Shown: positions 51,224 through 60,485, numbered from the stretch's first letter. The stretch: 64,000 nucleotides of DNA from Streptomyces sp. NBC_00162 (GCF_024611995.1 NZ_CP102509.1:7998001-8062000); one strand, 5' to 3'. The notes: a model not told the origin generated them from the sequence alone. Made by a program: numbers and translations.

Positions 51224-52096
51224 TCAGTACTGGGCAGCGGCGATGTCGACGAACTCCGGGAGCAGAGGGGAGCGGCGGCCGGCGCTCCAGGCAAGGCAGA
51301 CCTCGCCCGGGCCGATGTCGTCGATGGGCAGGTGCGCGACATCGGTATGGGTGTAGTAGGCGGCGGTGGACAGGGGAAGGACGAGGACGCCCCCGGAGGT
51401 CGCGACGTGTTCCAGCTTCTCCTCGACGGTGGCGAACGAGGGCGGCGGCCCGGCCCCCTCGCCACCGGAACGCTCGGGAAGGTCACGCCACTCGGGGACG
51501 GCGTCGGGGTCCTGCAGCAGCCGCTCGGGCGCCAGATCCGCGATGACGATGGACTCCTTGCCCGCCAGCCGGTGGTCCGCCGGCAGTACGGCGACACGGG
51601 GCTCCCGGAAGAGCGGGCGCAGCTCCAGGCCGCGACGCTCGACGGGCAGCCGTACGAAGCTCACGTCGAGAAGGCCCTCGTGCACCCCTTGGACCTGGTC
51701 GCCCCAGGAAGTGCGCACCACCTGCACACTCAGCTCGGGATGCCTGGCGGAGAAGGCGCGCACCGCGCCGGTCACGGTGATCCCGGGCATGAATCCGACC
51801 GTGAACGCCGAAGATCCGTGGGTGGCCTGCTGGACCCGGCGGCGCAGAGCCTGCGCGGTGGCCAGCAGGGGGCGCGCGTCCTCAAGCAGTTGACGGCCGG
51901 CGGCCGTCAACTCGGTGGTCTGCTTGTTCCTGGTGAACAGTTGCGCGCCCAGCTCCTGCTCCAGCGCGCGGATCTGCCGGGACAGCACCGGCTGCGTGAT
52001 GTGCAGCCGCGCGGCGGCCCGCCCGAAGTGCAACTCCTCGGCCACGACCACGAAGTAGCGCATCTTGCGCAGATCGACATCCACGACATCTCCCAC
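51224..52096 (-). CDS. LysR family transcriptional regulator
   Basis: The N-terminal winged HTH is classic LysR (LRKMRYFVVVAEELHFGRAA, ARLHITQPVLSRQIRALEQE), followed by a linker helix and a periplasmic-binding-protein-like effector domain (FTVGFMPGITVTGAVRAFSA, DVSFVRLPV, VAVLPADHRLAG). The 290-residue length is normal. It is upstream of the SDR gene on the same strand, so it probably controls it or an adjacent promoter. The ligand is unknown. Confidence 0.9.
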   Translation of the reverse strand: MGDVVDVDLRKMRYFVVVAEELHFGRAAARLHITQPVLSRQIRALEQELGAQLFTRNKQTTELTAAGRQLLEDARPLLATAQALRRRVQQATHGSSAFTVGFMPGITVTGAVRAFSARHPELSVQVVRTSWGDQVQGVHEGLLDVSFVRLPVERRGLELRPLFREPRVAVLPADHRLAGKESIVIADLAPERLLQDPDAVPEWRDLPERSGGEGAGPPPSFATVEEKLEHVATSGGVLVLPLSTAAYYTHTDVAHLPIDDIGPGEVCLAWSAGRRSPLLPEFVDIAAAQY

Positions 52097-52163
52097 CGTG
52101 CCGACGCCATGTCCCAGCCTAGTTCCAGAGGCCCTGCCTGCTGCCGTTGGACGGCAGCCCGGG

Positions 52164-52577
52164 TCAGGGCATCTCGTCGGGGTCGCAGCTGGCCCGGCGC
52201 AGCCCGATCGTGCGCAGGGCCCGCATCAGCGCTTCGGAGTCTCCGTCGCGCACGATGTGGACGGCTCCCTCGGCCGCGAGCCCCGACACCGCCCGGGGCA
52301 CGCGGGCGGCGGCCGTCCGCAGTACCACCGCGCTCGGGGGATCCAGGGCCCGCACCCCGTGGAACACGCGCAGGACGTCCGGGTCTGTGTCGAGGCTGTC
52401 GAGCCCGGCGGGCAGGGCCAGGACAGTGATATCGGGCAGAAGGACCCGGGCGTGGGCCAGAGCGACGGCGGGATCGTGAGCATGCGAGACCACCCGGAAA
52501 TGCGGGTTGCGCTGGATACCGGAGCGCAGCAGCTCCAACTGCTCGCCATCGGGCACGCCGACCACCAAAACCGTCAT
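52164..52577 (-). CDS. Receiver-like protein lacking the phospho-acceptor Asp and HTH
   Basis: The 137-residue product aligns by eye with receiver domains such as RamR (MTVLVVGVPDGEQLELLRSG, LPDITVLALPAGL, PSAVVLRTAAARVPRAVSGL, EGAVHIVRDGDSEALMRAL). Where RamR has PDVTVVDLD, this has PDITVLALP, so the acceptor Asp is Ala. No DNA-binding domain follows. It is therefore an atypical pseudo-receiver, perhaps a protein-interaction module. ATG 52577 has GGAG upstream; ATG 52589 is possible. It is divergent from the molybdenum hydroxylase operon. Confidence 0.6.
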   Translation of the reverse strand: MTVLVVGVPDGEQLELLRSGIQRNPHFRVVSHAHDPAVALAHARVLLPDITVLALPAGLDSLDTDPDVLRVFHGVRALDPPSAVVLRTAAARVPRAVSGLAAEGAVHIVRDGDSEALMRALRTIGLRRASCDPDEMP

Positions 52578-52742
52578 CACCTGCTCCATCCTGCGTTCCG
52601 GCACACCGCGAGGCGACCCGGGACCCCGGCGCCGTGGATGCGCACGGATGGCGGGGAGAAGCGGGTCCGGTTCGTGAGGACGGCCGAGGGCCTGGTCCGG
52701 GGTACCTGTCCCGGCCGCAGCGGATGACGAGCGGAGGCGGCC

Positions 52743-52865
52743 ATGACGGCTGCGAAGGCGCGGGCGCGTCAGCCGGGCGCGGCCGAACTGCGCCGACCCC
52801 GGGAGCGGGATATCAAGGAGCGTGAAGGTGAGCGCGAGGCCCGGCGGTCGCCACCCCACGGCTAA
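52743..52865 (+). CDS. Possible 40-residue ORF before the hydroxylase operon
   Basis: ATG 52743 has a strong GGAGG site and opens a 40-codon ORF rich in Arg, Glu and Ala (RRPRERDIKEREGEREARRS), ending 11 bp before the hydroxylase GTG. The product would be a basic-acidic helix. It may be a genuine small protein or simply a leader ORF aiding translation of the next gene. Confidence 0.4.
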   Translation: MTAAKARARQPGAAELRRPRERDIKEREGEREARRSPPHG

Positions 52866-52876
52866 GGAGCAGTCTC

Positions 52877-55441
52877 GTGGAGTTCGAGGTCAATGGCGTC
52901 CGGCACGAGGTGGACGTGGACGACGACCCGGCCGCCGTGGAGGTGGTGCGCGACCGGCTGGGTCTGACCGGCACCAAGCTGGTCTGCGCGGGCGGGGTGT
53001 GCGGGGCCTGCACGATCCAGGTCGACGGTGAGCCCCGGGTGTCCTGCCTGACGCCGGCGGTCGGGCTGGCCGGCCGGCGCGTGACGACGGTGGAGGGCCT
53101 GTCCGGACACCCGGTGGCGCGTGCCTTCGCCGGCGAGGACGCCCTCCAGTGCGGCTACTGCACCCCGGGGTTCGTGGTCGAGGCGGCGGCGTTCTTCGAG
53201 CGGTGGCGGGCCGCGCACGGCCGCACCCGGCCAGGGCGGGAGCAGATCGCGGACGCGCTGGCGGGCCACCTGTGCCGCTGCGGCGCCTACGAGGGGATCT
53301 TCAGCGCGGTGGCCGCGGCCTGTGCGGGCGACTACGACACACCGCCGGCCGCTGGGCAGGCGCCGGCGGTCCCGCGCACCGAGGCGCCGGACAAGATCGA
53401 CGGATCGGCCCGGTACACCACGGACCTGCGCCCCGACGGCCTGCTGGAGGGGGTGATCATCCGCTCGCCGCACGCGCACGCACACGTACGCTCCCTGGAG
53501 GCCGGAGACCATCCGCTGGTGCCGCTGCTGCCTCCCGACGGCGTGGTGCGGTACGTCGGGCAGCCGGTGGCCGCGGTCGCGGCGCCGGACCGGGCCTCCG
53601 CACGAGCGGCCGCGGCGCGGGTCACGGTGGACTACGAGGTGCTGCCGGCAGCCCTCGACGTACGCCAGGCCCGGACCGGCGAGGGCCCCTTGGTCTACGA
53701 GGACAAGGCGGCGCGCAAGCGGGCTCCGGGGTCCGGCGAGACCCCCCAGCTGGTGCCCGCCCGCTGGCGCGGCAACCTGCGGGGCCCGTCCGCCATGAGC
53801 AAGCGCCCCGCCACGGCCGTGCGCCGTATCACCGAGGCCCGGGCCCGGAACCCCGAGCGGGTGGTGGAGGGCGTGTTCACCACCGCCGCGCAGACCCATA
53901 CCCCGCTCGAACCGCATGCCTGCCTGGCCCAGTGGGTCGACGGCATCCTCCACCTGGAGGTGTCCACGCAGTCGGTGAAGCACACCGCCGAGCTCGCCGC
54001 CGAGCGCTTCGGCCTGCCCGTCGAACGGGTGGTGGCGAGGGCCGTCCACGTAGGCGGCGGTTTCGGCTGCAAGATGGGGCTGACCTCCGATGTCGTCGCC
54101 GCGGTGGAGCTGGCCCGGCTGCACGGCGCCCCGGTGCGGGTGGTGCTGGACAGGGACGAGGAGCTCACCGACGGCGGATACCGGCCCGGCACCCGGATCC
54201 GGCTGGCGATGGTCGCGGACGCGGACGGCGATCTGAGTGCGCTGGCCATGGACGCGGACACCGACGGCGGGGTGTCGGTGGGCGGTACCGTGGCGGCACT
54301 CGCCCGCTTCATGTACGGCAAGGCCCCGCGCCGGCTCCGCGACTTCGACACGGTCACCCACCGACCTCCGGGCGCCCCCTTCCGCGGCCCGGGCGGACCC
54401 ACGATGTGCTGGGCCCTGGAGCAGGCCGTCGACGAGATGGCCCACCGGCTCGGCCAGGACCCGATCGCCCTGCGCCGCCGCTGGGACGGCAACCTCAAAC
54501 GGCACGCCCTGTACGACCGGGCCGCCTCGCTTCCGGTCTGGTCGGGCCCCCGCGGCGGAACCGGGCGCTTCCGCCGCGGCGTCGGCGTCGCGGCGGCCAA
54601 CTGGCTGTACTTCCTCGATCCCGTCACCGAGGTCGAGCTCACCGTCGAGGACGGGGTCGTCGTCGCCCGCTGCGCCGTGCAGGACATGGGCACGGGCTCG
54701 CGGACCGTGCTGCGCCGGGCCGTCGCCGAGGGGCTCGGCGTGCCGGAGGGGAGGGTGCGTGCCGAGGTCGGCCGGAGCGATGCCGTCCACGGTCCCACCT
54801 CCGGCGGCAGCCGCACCACGCCCTCCATCGTGCCCGCCGCCGCGGACGCCGCCGTCCGGCTGCGCGACGCGCTCGGCGGCGGTGACGTCGCCGCCCGGCT
54901 CGACGCGGCGCACGGCGTACGGGTGACCGGCCGGCGCCCCCGCGACCGCCGGGGCTTCGTGAGCCCCTTCACCCTGGGCGGTGTGGCGATCGGCCGCGGC
55001 TTCACCGGATCGGTGCAGGTCGCCGAGGTCGAGGTGGACACGCGGCTCGGCCGGATCCGCCCGCTGCGCGTGTGGAGCGGCATTTCCGCGGGCCGCATCC
55101 ACGAGGACCGGCTGGCCCGGAGCCAGTGCGAGGGCGCCGTCGTACAGGGCGTCGGCTACGCGCTGTACGAGGAGCGGCGCACCGACCCGGCCACCGGTCG
55201 GGTGCTGACCGAGAACCTGGAGGACTACCGCATCCCCGGGATCGGCGACACCCCCGAGATCACCATCCACTTCCATCAGGAGGGCTTCGAGCACGTCCCC
55301 GGCGGCGGTGTCGGCCTCGGCGAGATCGCCACCCTGCCCACCGCGGCGTGCCTGGCCAACGCGGTCCACGACGCGACCGGCTGGCGCCCGTACGACATGC
55401 CCATCCGCCCCGACCGGCTCCTGGAAGGACTGGGTACGTGA
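52877..55441 (+). CDS. Molybdenum hydroxylase: fused [2Fe-2S] and molybdopterin subunits
   Basis: Residues 1-150 are the small subunit with two [2Fe-2S] clusters: Cys37, Cys42, Cys45 and Cys57 in the plant-type site (CAGGVCGACT), and Cys92, Cys95, Cys133 and Cys135 in the second (CGYC, CRCG). From about 165 the molybdopterin subunit follows (KIDGSARYTTDL), with an RGPGGPTM cofactor loop, QDMGTGSRT and the catalytic Glu816 in GVGLGEIATLP. The xanthine/aldehyde oxidoreductase family is firm; the substrate is not. The stop overlaps the FAD-subunit GTG. No XdhC-type maturation gene is adjacent. Confidence 0.92.
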   Translation: MEFEVNGVRHEVDVDDDPAAVEVVRDRLGLTGTKLVCAGGVCGACTIQVDGEPRVSCLTPAVGLAGRRVTTVEGLSGHPVARAFAGEDALQCGYCTPGFVVEAAAFFERWRAAHGRTRPGREQIADALAGHLCRCGAYEGIFSAVAAACAGDYDTPPAAGQAPAVPRTEAPDKIDGSARYTTDLRPDGLLEGVIIRSPHAHAHVRSLEAGDHPLVPLLPPDGVVRYVGQPVAAVAAPDRASARAAAARVTVDYEVLPAALDVRQARTGEGPLVYEDKAARKRAPGSGETPQLVPARWRGNLRGPSAMSKRPATAVRRITEARARNPERVVEGVFTTAAQTHTPLEPHACLAQWVDGILHLEVSTQSVKHTAELAAERFGLPVERVVARAVHVGGGFGCKMGLTSDVVAAVELARLHGAPVRVVLDRDEELTDGGYRPGTRIRLAMVADADGDLSALAMDADTDGGVSVGGTVAALARFMYGKAPRRLRDFDTVTHRPPGAPFRGPGGPTMCWALEQAVDEMAHRLGQDPIALRRRWDGNLKRHALYDRAASLPVWSGPRGGTGRFRRGVGVAAANWLYFLDPVTEVELTVEDGVVVARCAVQDMGTGSRTVLRRAVAEGLGVPEGRVRAEVGRSDAVHGPTSGGSRTTPSIVPAAADAAVRLRDALGGGDVAARLDAAHGVRVTGRRPRDRRGFVSPFTLGGVAIGRGFTGSVQVAEVEVDTRLGRIRPLRVWSGISAGRIHEDRLARSQCEGAVVQGVGYALYEERRTDPATGRVLTENLEDYRIPGIGDTPEITIHFHQEGFEHVPGGGVGLGEIATLPTAACLANAVHDATGWRPYDMPIRPDRLLEGLGT

Positions 55442-56403
55442 GCACCGAGCCCGCCCTCACCGACCTCTCGGCCGCCGTCCTGGCCCGCGGCGGGGAGCTG
55501 CGCGCCGGTGGCACCGACACCACCGCCCGGCAGCGCAGCGGCCTCTCACCCGGGCCGTTCACCGACCTGGGCGGCGCCGGCCACCTGCGCGGCACCACGC
55601 CGCTACCCGGCGGAGGGCTGCGGATCGGCGCCCTGACCACCCTCGCCGCGCTGGCCGCCGATCCGCAGGTGCGCGCCGGCTGGCCGGCCCTCGCGCTGTC
55701 GGCCGGGACCGCGGCCACTCCGCAGATCCGCGCCGCCGGCACCCTGGGCGGCAACCTGTTGCAGCGCAACCGCTGTTGGTACTACCGCAACCCGCACGTC
55801 AGCTGCCTCCAGAAGGGCGGCACCGGCTGCCCCGCGCGCGAGGGCGACCACCACTTCGGCGTGGTCAGCGGAGACGGCCCCTGCATCACTCCGCACCCGT
55901 CCACGCTCGCGATGGCCCTGCTCACCTACGACGCCGAGGCCGAGGTCCACGGCGAATCCCCGCGCAGCGTCGCCGACTTGTACGGGGACGGCGACCGGCT
56001 CTTCCACACCGACCACCTGCTGCCGCCGGACCGCATCCTAACCGCGGTCCGGCTGCCCGCGCCCCTGCCCGGCGAACGCGCCGCCTGTCACCGGGCCACC
56101 AGCCGGGCCCACGCCGAATGGCCCCTGGTCGAGGCCACCGCCCGGCTCGCGCTCGACGGCGCCACCATCACGCACGCCGCCGTCGCGGCGGGCGGGGTGG
56201 CGCGCGTCCCGCTGCGGCTTACGGAGGTGGAGGCCGCCCTGATCGGCCGGGAGGCCACCCCCGGAGTCCTCGCCGCAGCGGCCGCGACGGTACTCGCCCG
56301 CTGTCGGCCGCTGCCGCAGACCGGCTACAAGGCCACGCTGTTCAGCGACACCGTCCTGGAAGTCCTGGAACAGGCCGCCGGCCAGGCTGTCGCCGACCAG
56401 TAA
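55438..56403 (+). CDS. FAD-binding subunit of the molybdenum hydroxylase, with [4Fe-4S] Cys set
   Basis: The FAD fold is recognisable from RAGGTDTTARQ and AAGTLGGNLLQRNRCW. It carries four cysteines (113, 123, 131, 149) in RCWYYRNPHVSCLQKGGTGC and GPCITP, matching the extra [4Fe-4S]-binding insert of the PaoB/YagS-type FAD subunit rather than plain CoxM. Electrons from the molybdenum centre would pass through the [2Fe-2S] clusters to this FAD and then out. Start GTG 55438 overlaps the previous stop, and the 321-residue length is normal. Confidence 0.88.
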   Translation: MSTEPALTDLSAAVLARGGELRAGGTDTTARQRSGLSPGPFTDLGGAGHLRGTTPLPGGGLRIGALTTLAALAADPQVRAGWPALALSAGTAATPQIRAAGTLGGNLLQRNRCWYYRNPHVSCLQKGGTGCPAREGDHHFGVVSGDGPCITPHPSTLAMALLTYDAEAEVHGESPRSVADLYGDGDRLFHTDHLLPPDRILTAVRLPAPLPGERAACHRATSRAHAEWPLVEATARLALDGATITHAAVAAGGVARVPLRLTEVEAALIGREATPGVLAAAAATVLARCRPLPQTGYKATLFSDTVLEVLEQAAGQAVADQ

Positions 56404-56663
56404 CCTCCCTGGGTTCGGCGGAACGGGTGGGGAAACCGGACATCGTCAAGGTCCGTCCTGACCGCTTCGCATGGCTGGGGCGGTGATGCCGGGCTGATGG
56501 GCGGCGTGCGGCGGGGTGCGGGGGATCGCGGTATCCGGCCAGGGATGTGGTGGGGAATGCGGTGGGCGCGTGTTGGCCGTATCGCGTCCTCCCGCCCCGC
56601 AGCGCTTGTGATGGCATGTCCATGGCGAATGCTTTACCCCTCCGAATGAATGGAGAACCGGAT

Positions 56664-57317
56664 ATGCCGCTCCGCAGAATGGCCGTCGGTGCCGCGATCG
56701 CGGTGTTGTCGGCCGTGGTCGCCCCCGCGCAGGCCCAGGCCGATTCCCCCGCTATTCCGCCGCCCGGCCGCATTACGGTCGACGTGGTCGGGGTCAACGG
56801 ATCGGGCTGCCCCCAGGGGACCGCGGAGGTCGCCGCCGCCTCCGACAACACGGCGTTCACCGTCACCTACAGCAACTACCTCGCGCAGACGGGAGCCGGC
56901 TCCGGCGGCACCGAGTTCCGCAAGAACTGCCAGCTGGCCCTGCGGATCCACGTGCCCCAGGGGTTCACGTACGCCATCGCCCGCGCGGACTACCGCGGCT
57001 TCGCGCACCTCCAGCGCGGCGCCTATGGCCAGGAGCGCGCGAACTACTACTTCCAGGGCGCCGCCCAGACGGCCCGTACGACCCACCAGTTCAACGGCCC
57101 CTTCACGGACAACTGGCAGGCCGGCGACCAGACCGAGTACGCCGACCTGGTCTGGGCCCCCTGCGGCGAGGAGCGCAATCTCAACGTCAACACCGAACTG
57201 CGGGTCTACGCGGGCACGTCGAGCCCGCAGGCGCTGAGCTTCATGAGCATGGACTCGACGGACGGCAGCGTCAGCACCATCTACCACTTCGAGTGGAAGG
57301 AATGCCCCGCGGCCTGA
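56664..57317 (+). CDS. Secreted DUF4360 protein, copy 1
   Basis: The 217-residue protein has a signal peptide (VGAAIAVLSAVVAPAQAQA) and the DUF4360 pattern: VVGVNGSGCPQGTAEVAAA, NTAFTVTYSNYLAQ, RKNCQLALRIHVPQGFTYAI, and a C-terminal beta region with DSTDGSVSTIYHFEWKECP. Four mature cysteines imply disulfides. The function of DUF4360 is unknown. ATG 56664 has GGAGAA. It is followed 59 bp later by a close paralogue. Confidence 0.87.
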   Translation: MPLRRMAVGAAIAVLSAVVAPAQAQADSPAIPPPGRITVDVVGVNGSGCPQGTAEVAAASDNTAFTVTYSNYLAQTGAGSGGTEFRKNCQLALRIHVPQGFTYAIARADYRGFAHLQRGAYGQERANYYFQGAAQTARTTHQFNGPFTDNWQAGDQTEYADLVWAPCGEERNLNVNTELRVYAGTSSPQALSFMSMDSTDGSVSTIYHFEWKECPAA

Positions 57318-57376
57318 CGCGGACGCGTGAGCGCGCGAGCGCTGGAAACCCGACCCGACGGCCAGGAGTGACAACG

Positions 57377-58081
57377 ATGTCTCACCTCTTGTCCCACAAC
57401 CGCACCAGTACCCGCACCCGTACCCGCACCCGCGGCCTGCTCATCGGTGGTGCGGCCGCCGCCCTGATCACCGCCTCGACGCCCGCCGTGTCCGCAGGCC
57501 CGATCGCCGCCCCGCCCGACAAGATCGTGATCGAACTCGCCACCGTGAACGGCTCCGGCTGCCGCGAAGGCACCGCCGAGGTGGCCGTCGCCCCGGACAA
57601 CACCGCCTTCACGGTCACCTACAGCGAGTACCTCGCCCAGGTCGGCCCCGGCGCCCCGCCGACCGCCTTCCGCAAGAACTGTCAGCTCAATCTCCGCGTC
57701 CACGTGCCCTCCGGCTTCACCTACGCCATCGTGCAGGCCGATTACCGCGGATTCGCATTCCTCCAGCCCGGCGCGTGGGGCCAGGAAAAGGCGAACTACT
57801 ACTTCCAGGGAATGTCGCAGACATCCCAGCGCACCCACCAGTTCAACGGCCCGCTCAACGACAATTGGCAGACGAGCGACAAGACGGAATACGCCGACCT
57901 GGTCTGGGCCCCGTGCGGTGAAAAGCGCAACTTCAACATCAATACCGAGCTGCGCGTGAACGCCGGCACGTCCAACCCGCAGACGTCCACGAGCTTCATG
58001 GCCATGGACTCCACCGACACCAGCGTCAGCACCCTCTACCACCTCGCCTGGCAGGTGTGCCCCAACCCGAAGAAGGCGTAG
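57377..58081 (+). CDS. Secreted DUF4360 protein, copy 2
   Basis: This 234-residue paralogue shares ATVNGSGCREGTAEVAV, NTAFTVTYSEYLAQVG, FRKNCQLNLRVHVPSGFTYA and the C-terminal DSTDTSVSTLYHL with copy 1 and is clearly a tandem duplicate. It starts with a Thr/Arg repeat (TSTRTRTRTRG) ahead of the signal helix. AGGAG precedes ATG 57377. A strong terminator follows. The function is unknown. Confidence 0.87.
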   Translation: MSHLLSHNRTSTRTRTRTRGLLIGGAAAALITASTPAVSAGPIAAPPDKIVIELATVNGSGCREGTAEVAVAPDNTAFTVTYSEYLAQVGPGAPPTAFRKNCQLNLRVHVPSGFTYAIVQADYRGFAFLQPGAWGQEKANYYFQGMSQTSQRTHQFNGPLNDNWQTSDKTEYADLVWAPCGEKRNFNINTELRVNAGTSNPQTSTSFMAMDSTDTSVSTLYHLAWQVCPNPKKA

Positions 58082-58092
58082 CGCAAGAAGAG

Positions 58093-58133
58093 GGGGTGCG
58101 GGCCGGGACCGGACGGTTCCCGGCCCGCACCCC
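58093..58133 (+). terminator. Terminator after the DUF4360 pair
   Basis: Sixteen perfect base pairs (58093-58108 with 58118-58133) close on a nine-base loop, 12 bp after the stop, and are followed by TT. Confidence 0.8.
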
Positions 58134-58236
58134 TTCCGCGGCCAAGGCTGCTGTCCAAGCGGCCCTCGTCCTGCACCTCAAAGCCGCCACGCAGTGAGGT
58201 CCGAGCAGGTTGCACGGCTCGTTTTCCCGCAACACT

Positions 58237-58250
58237 CTTGCTATTGCAAG
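58237..58250. promoter_or_regulatory. Operator-like palindrome before the MFS gene
   Basis: CTTGC and GCAAG are perfect complements around TATT, forming the 14-bp palindrome CTTGCTATTGCAAG, 59 bp before the MFS start. It resembles a dimeric HTH regulator site; no adjacent regulator gene is present. Confidence 0.45.
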
Positions 58251-58308
58251 TAACAGGCAGAAAGCTTGGTCAGTGCTTACTGTCGACCCCGGGAAGCGGA
58301 GCCTCGTC

Positions 58309-59544
58309 ATGCCCGAACTGCTGCCGGATACCGGCCCACAGCGTGCCCTCGCCGCCTCGAACTTCGTCTACACCGTCGGCAGTGGCCTCTATCTGACCGC
58401 CGGGGTCCTGTACTTCACCGAGGCGGTCCACCTTCCGGCAGCCCAGGTGGGCCTCGGACTTGGCATCGCCGGTGTCGTCTCGTTGGCCGTGGGCATCGCT
58501 GTCGGCCATCTCGCGGACCGGCACGGAGCACGCGGCGTCTACGCGATCACCCTCGTCGTCCAGGCGCTGGCCACTGCCGGCTTCGTACTGGCGGACAGCT
58601 TCTGGCTGTTCGTCCTCGCGGTAGGAACGGCCACCGGCGCCAAAGCGGCCGGTTTGGCCGCACGCAGTCCGCTCATCAGGCACTACGGAGGGGACCGACC
58701 GCAGGCGTTCCGTGCCTATCTCCGCGCCGTGACCAACGTGGGCATCTCCCTCGGCGCCCTGCTGGCGGGCTGGGCCGTGCAGGTGGGCACCCTGCCCGCC
58801 TACCAACTCCTGGTCATCGGCAACGCGGTCGCCTTCGCGGCTTCCGCAGCGATCCTGATCTGCCTGCCGCCGGTCACACCTGTCCCCACCGTCGGCGGCC
58901 CGCGCTGGATCGCCTTGCGGGACCGTCCCTACCTCCTGCTCACCGCCCTCGACGGCATCATGGCCGTCCAGTTCAAGGTGCTCACGGTGGCCATCCCGCT
59001 CTGGCTGGTCACGGCCACCACCGCCCCGCGCTGGCTCATCTCGGGCACCATGCTCATCAACACCGTCATCGTCATCGCGTTCCAGATGCGAGCCAGCCGC
59101 AGCATCGATTCCCCGGGGGCGGGCGGAGCTGCCTACCGCCGAGCGGGTGTGGCCTTCCTCGTCTCCTGCTCGCTGATCTCGCTGTCCGCGGGGATACCGG
59201 CGTGGGCCGCGGCCACGCTTCTCATGACCGCGATGGTGATCCACACGATCGGCGAGCTGTGGCACTCCGCCGCAGGCTTCGAAGTGTCCTTCGCCCTCGC
59301 CCCGCAGCACGCCACCGGCCAGTACCTCGGAGTGTTCGGCCTGGGCGCCGGACTGGCCGAAGCCCTTGGGCCGGCCCTGCTCATCTCTCTCTGCATCACC
59401 TGGGGCCGCCCCGGGTGGTACGTCGTAGGAGTGCTGTTCACCGTGACGGGTCTGGCAGCACCACTCGCCGTCCGCTGGGCGCAACGCCAACAGCACGCTC
59501 AGCAGACACACCCAGAAGTCGCGTGGAAGGCAGCAGCCGCCTGA
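58309..59544 (+). CDS. MFS transporter (12 helices)
   Basis: The 411-residue protein has twelve predicted membrane helices and the helix 2-3 loop motif GHLADRHGARGVYA of MFS proteins. A charged stretch RSPLIRHYGGDRPQAFRAYL follows helix 4. The pattern fits a small 12-helix exporter. The frame is open to 58210, but ATG 58309 is followed at once by the first conserved segment and has a GGAG nearby. The substrate is unknown. Confidence 0.85.
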   Translation: MPELLPDTGPQRALAASNFVYTVGSGLYLTAGVLYFTEAVHLPAAQVGLGLGIAGVVSLAVGIAVGHLADRHGARGVYAITLVVQALATAGFVLADSFWLFVLAVGTATGAKAAGLAARSPLIRHYGGDRPQAFRAYLRAVTNVGISLGALLAGWAVQVGTLPAYQLLVIGNAVAFAASAAILICLPPVTPVPTVGGPRWIALRDRPYLLLTALDGIMAVQFKVLTVAIPLWLVTATTAPRWLISGTMLINTVIVIAFQMRASRSIDSPGAGGAAYRRAGVAFLVSCSLISLSAGIPAWAAATLLMTAMVIHTIGELWHSAAGFEVSFALAPQHATGQYLGVFGLGAGLAEALGPALLISLCITWGRPGWYVVGVLFTVTGLAAPLAVRWAQRQQHAQQTHPEVAWKAAAA

Positions 59545-59592
59545 AGGGACCGAACGGTGTCGTACGAAACCGGCCAGGACGGCGCGTCGGCG

Positions 59593-59976
59593 TCAGGAAT
59601 CCGTGGCGGCTCGGTCGGACTCACTGCGCAGAACGCAGAATTCGTTGCCTTCGGGATCGGCAAGGATCGCCCAGCCTGAACCATCAGGATTCCGGTGATC
59701 AGCGACAAAGGTGGCACCGAGGCCCAGCAGCCGGTCCACCTCCTGATCGCGCGAGGTCTCAGGGCGCAAACACAGATGGATCCGATTCTTGATCGTCTTG
59801 GCCTCGGGCACCTGGTTGAAGTACAGCACTGGGCCCTCCGCCAGCAGCACCTGAGTCTCCCGGTCACCCGGTCTGACATCCGGATGCATCGGACGGCCCG
59901 TCACACTGCTCCAGAACCGGGCCAGCTCATAGGCATCCGCACAGTCAATCGCCACGTTCTGCAAAACCGAAACCAT
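59593..59976 (-). CDS. VOC family protein, copy A (glyoxalase-like)
   Basis: The 127-residue protein fits the glyoxalase-like_dom pattern: LQNVAIDCADAYELARFWSS, VTGRP, VLYFNQVPEAKTIKNRIHLC, LRPETSRDQEVDRLLGLGAT and ILADPEGNEFCVL. The latter motif is shared with copy B at 60102. ATG 59976 precedes the first strand. It is a small-molecule-binding or lyase-type protein of unknown substrate. Confidence 0.83.
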   Translation of the reverse strand: MVSVLQNVAIDCADAYELARFWSSVTGRPMHPDVRPGDRETQVLLAEGPVLYFNQVPEAKTIKNRIHLCLRPETSRDQEVDRLLGLGATFVADHRNPDGSGWAILADPEGNEFCVLRSESDRAATDS

Positions 59977-60101
59977 GCGCCCCAGCCTTCCTGATTTCCA
60001 CTCCAGACGCCACTGAGCTGCACTCATCGTTCGCGGACGCAGCGCAGGCCCCCTGGCAGCAGTCTCGATATACGCCCTGGAAGGCTCGATGTGGCGGGAC
60101 G

Positions 60102-60485
60102 TCAGATGGGCTTCAGCTGAGTGCGCAAGAGGCAGAACTCGTTGCCCTCGGGGTCGGCCAGGACATGCCAGCTCTCTTCTCCGGTCTGGCCGATGTCGAC
60201 AGGCACGGCGCCCAATGCGAGCAGCCTGGCCAGCTCGGCGTCCTGGTCGCGGTCGGTGGCGTTGACGTCGATGTGGATCGGGAGCTTCCCGACCCGGGGG
60301 TCGCGGCCCGCGTTGATGACGAGCGTTGGCTGTGCTCCGCCGAATCCGACGCCGGGCGGGCCGATTTGGATGCTGCCGTCACTTTCTCGAGCCAGCTCGA
60401 CGTAGCCGAGGACATCGCACCAGAATGCGGCCAGCCGGCCTGCGTCTTCTGCGTCGATGACGAGTTCGCTGATTCGGGATGCCAT
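60102..60485 (-). CDS. VOC family protein, copy B (glyoxalase-like)
   Basis: Also 127 residues: ISELVIDAEDAGRLAAFWCD, VLGYVEL, TLVINAGRDPRVGKLPIHID and HVLADPEGNEFCLL. It shares the C-terminal ADPEGNEFC.L motif, the HIDVNATDRDQDAELARLLA element and exact length with copy A, but little else, so the two are diverged relatives rather than recent duplicates. ATG 60485 has no strong ribosome site. Confidence 0.83.
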   Translation of the reverse strand: MASRISELVIDAEDAGRLAAFWCDVLGYVELARESDGSIQIGPPGVGFGGAQPTLVINAGRDPRVGKLPIHIDVNATDRDQDAELARLLALGAVPVDIGQTGEESWHVLADPEGNEFCLLRTQLKPI

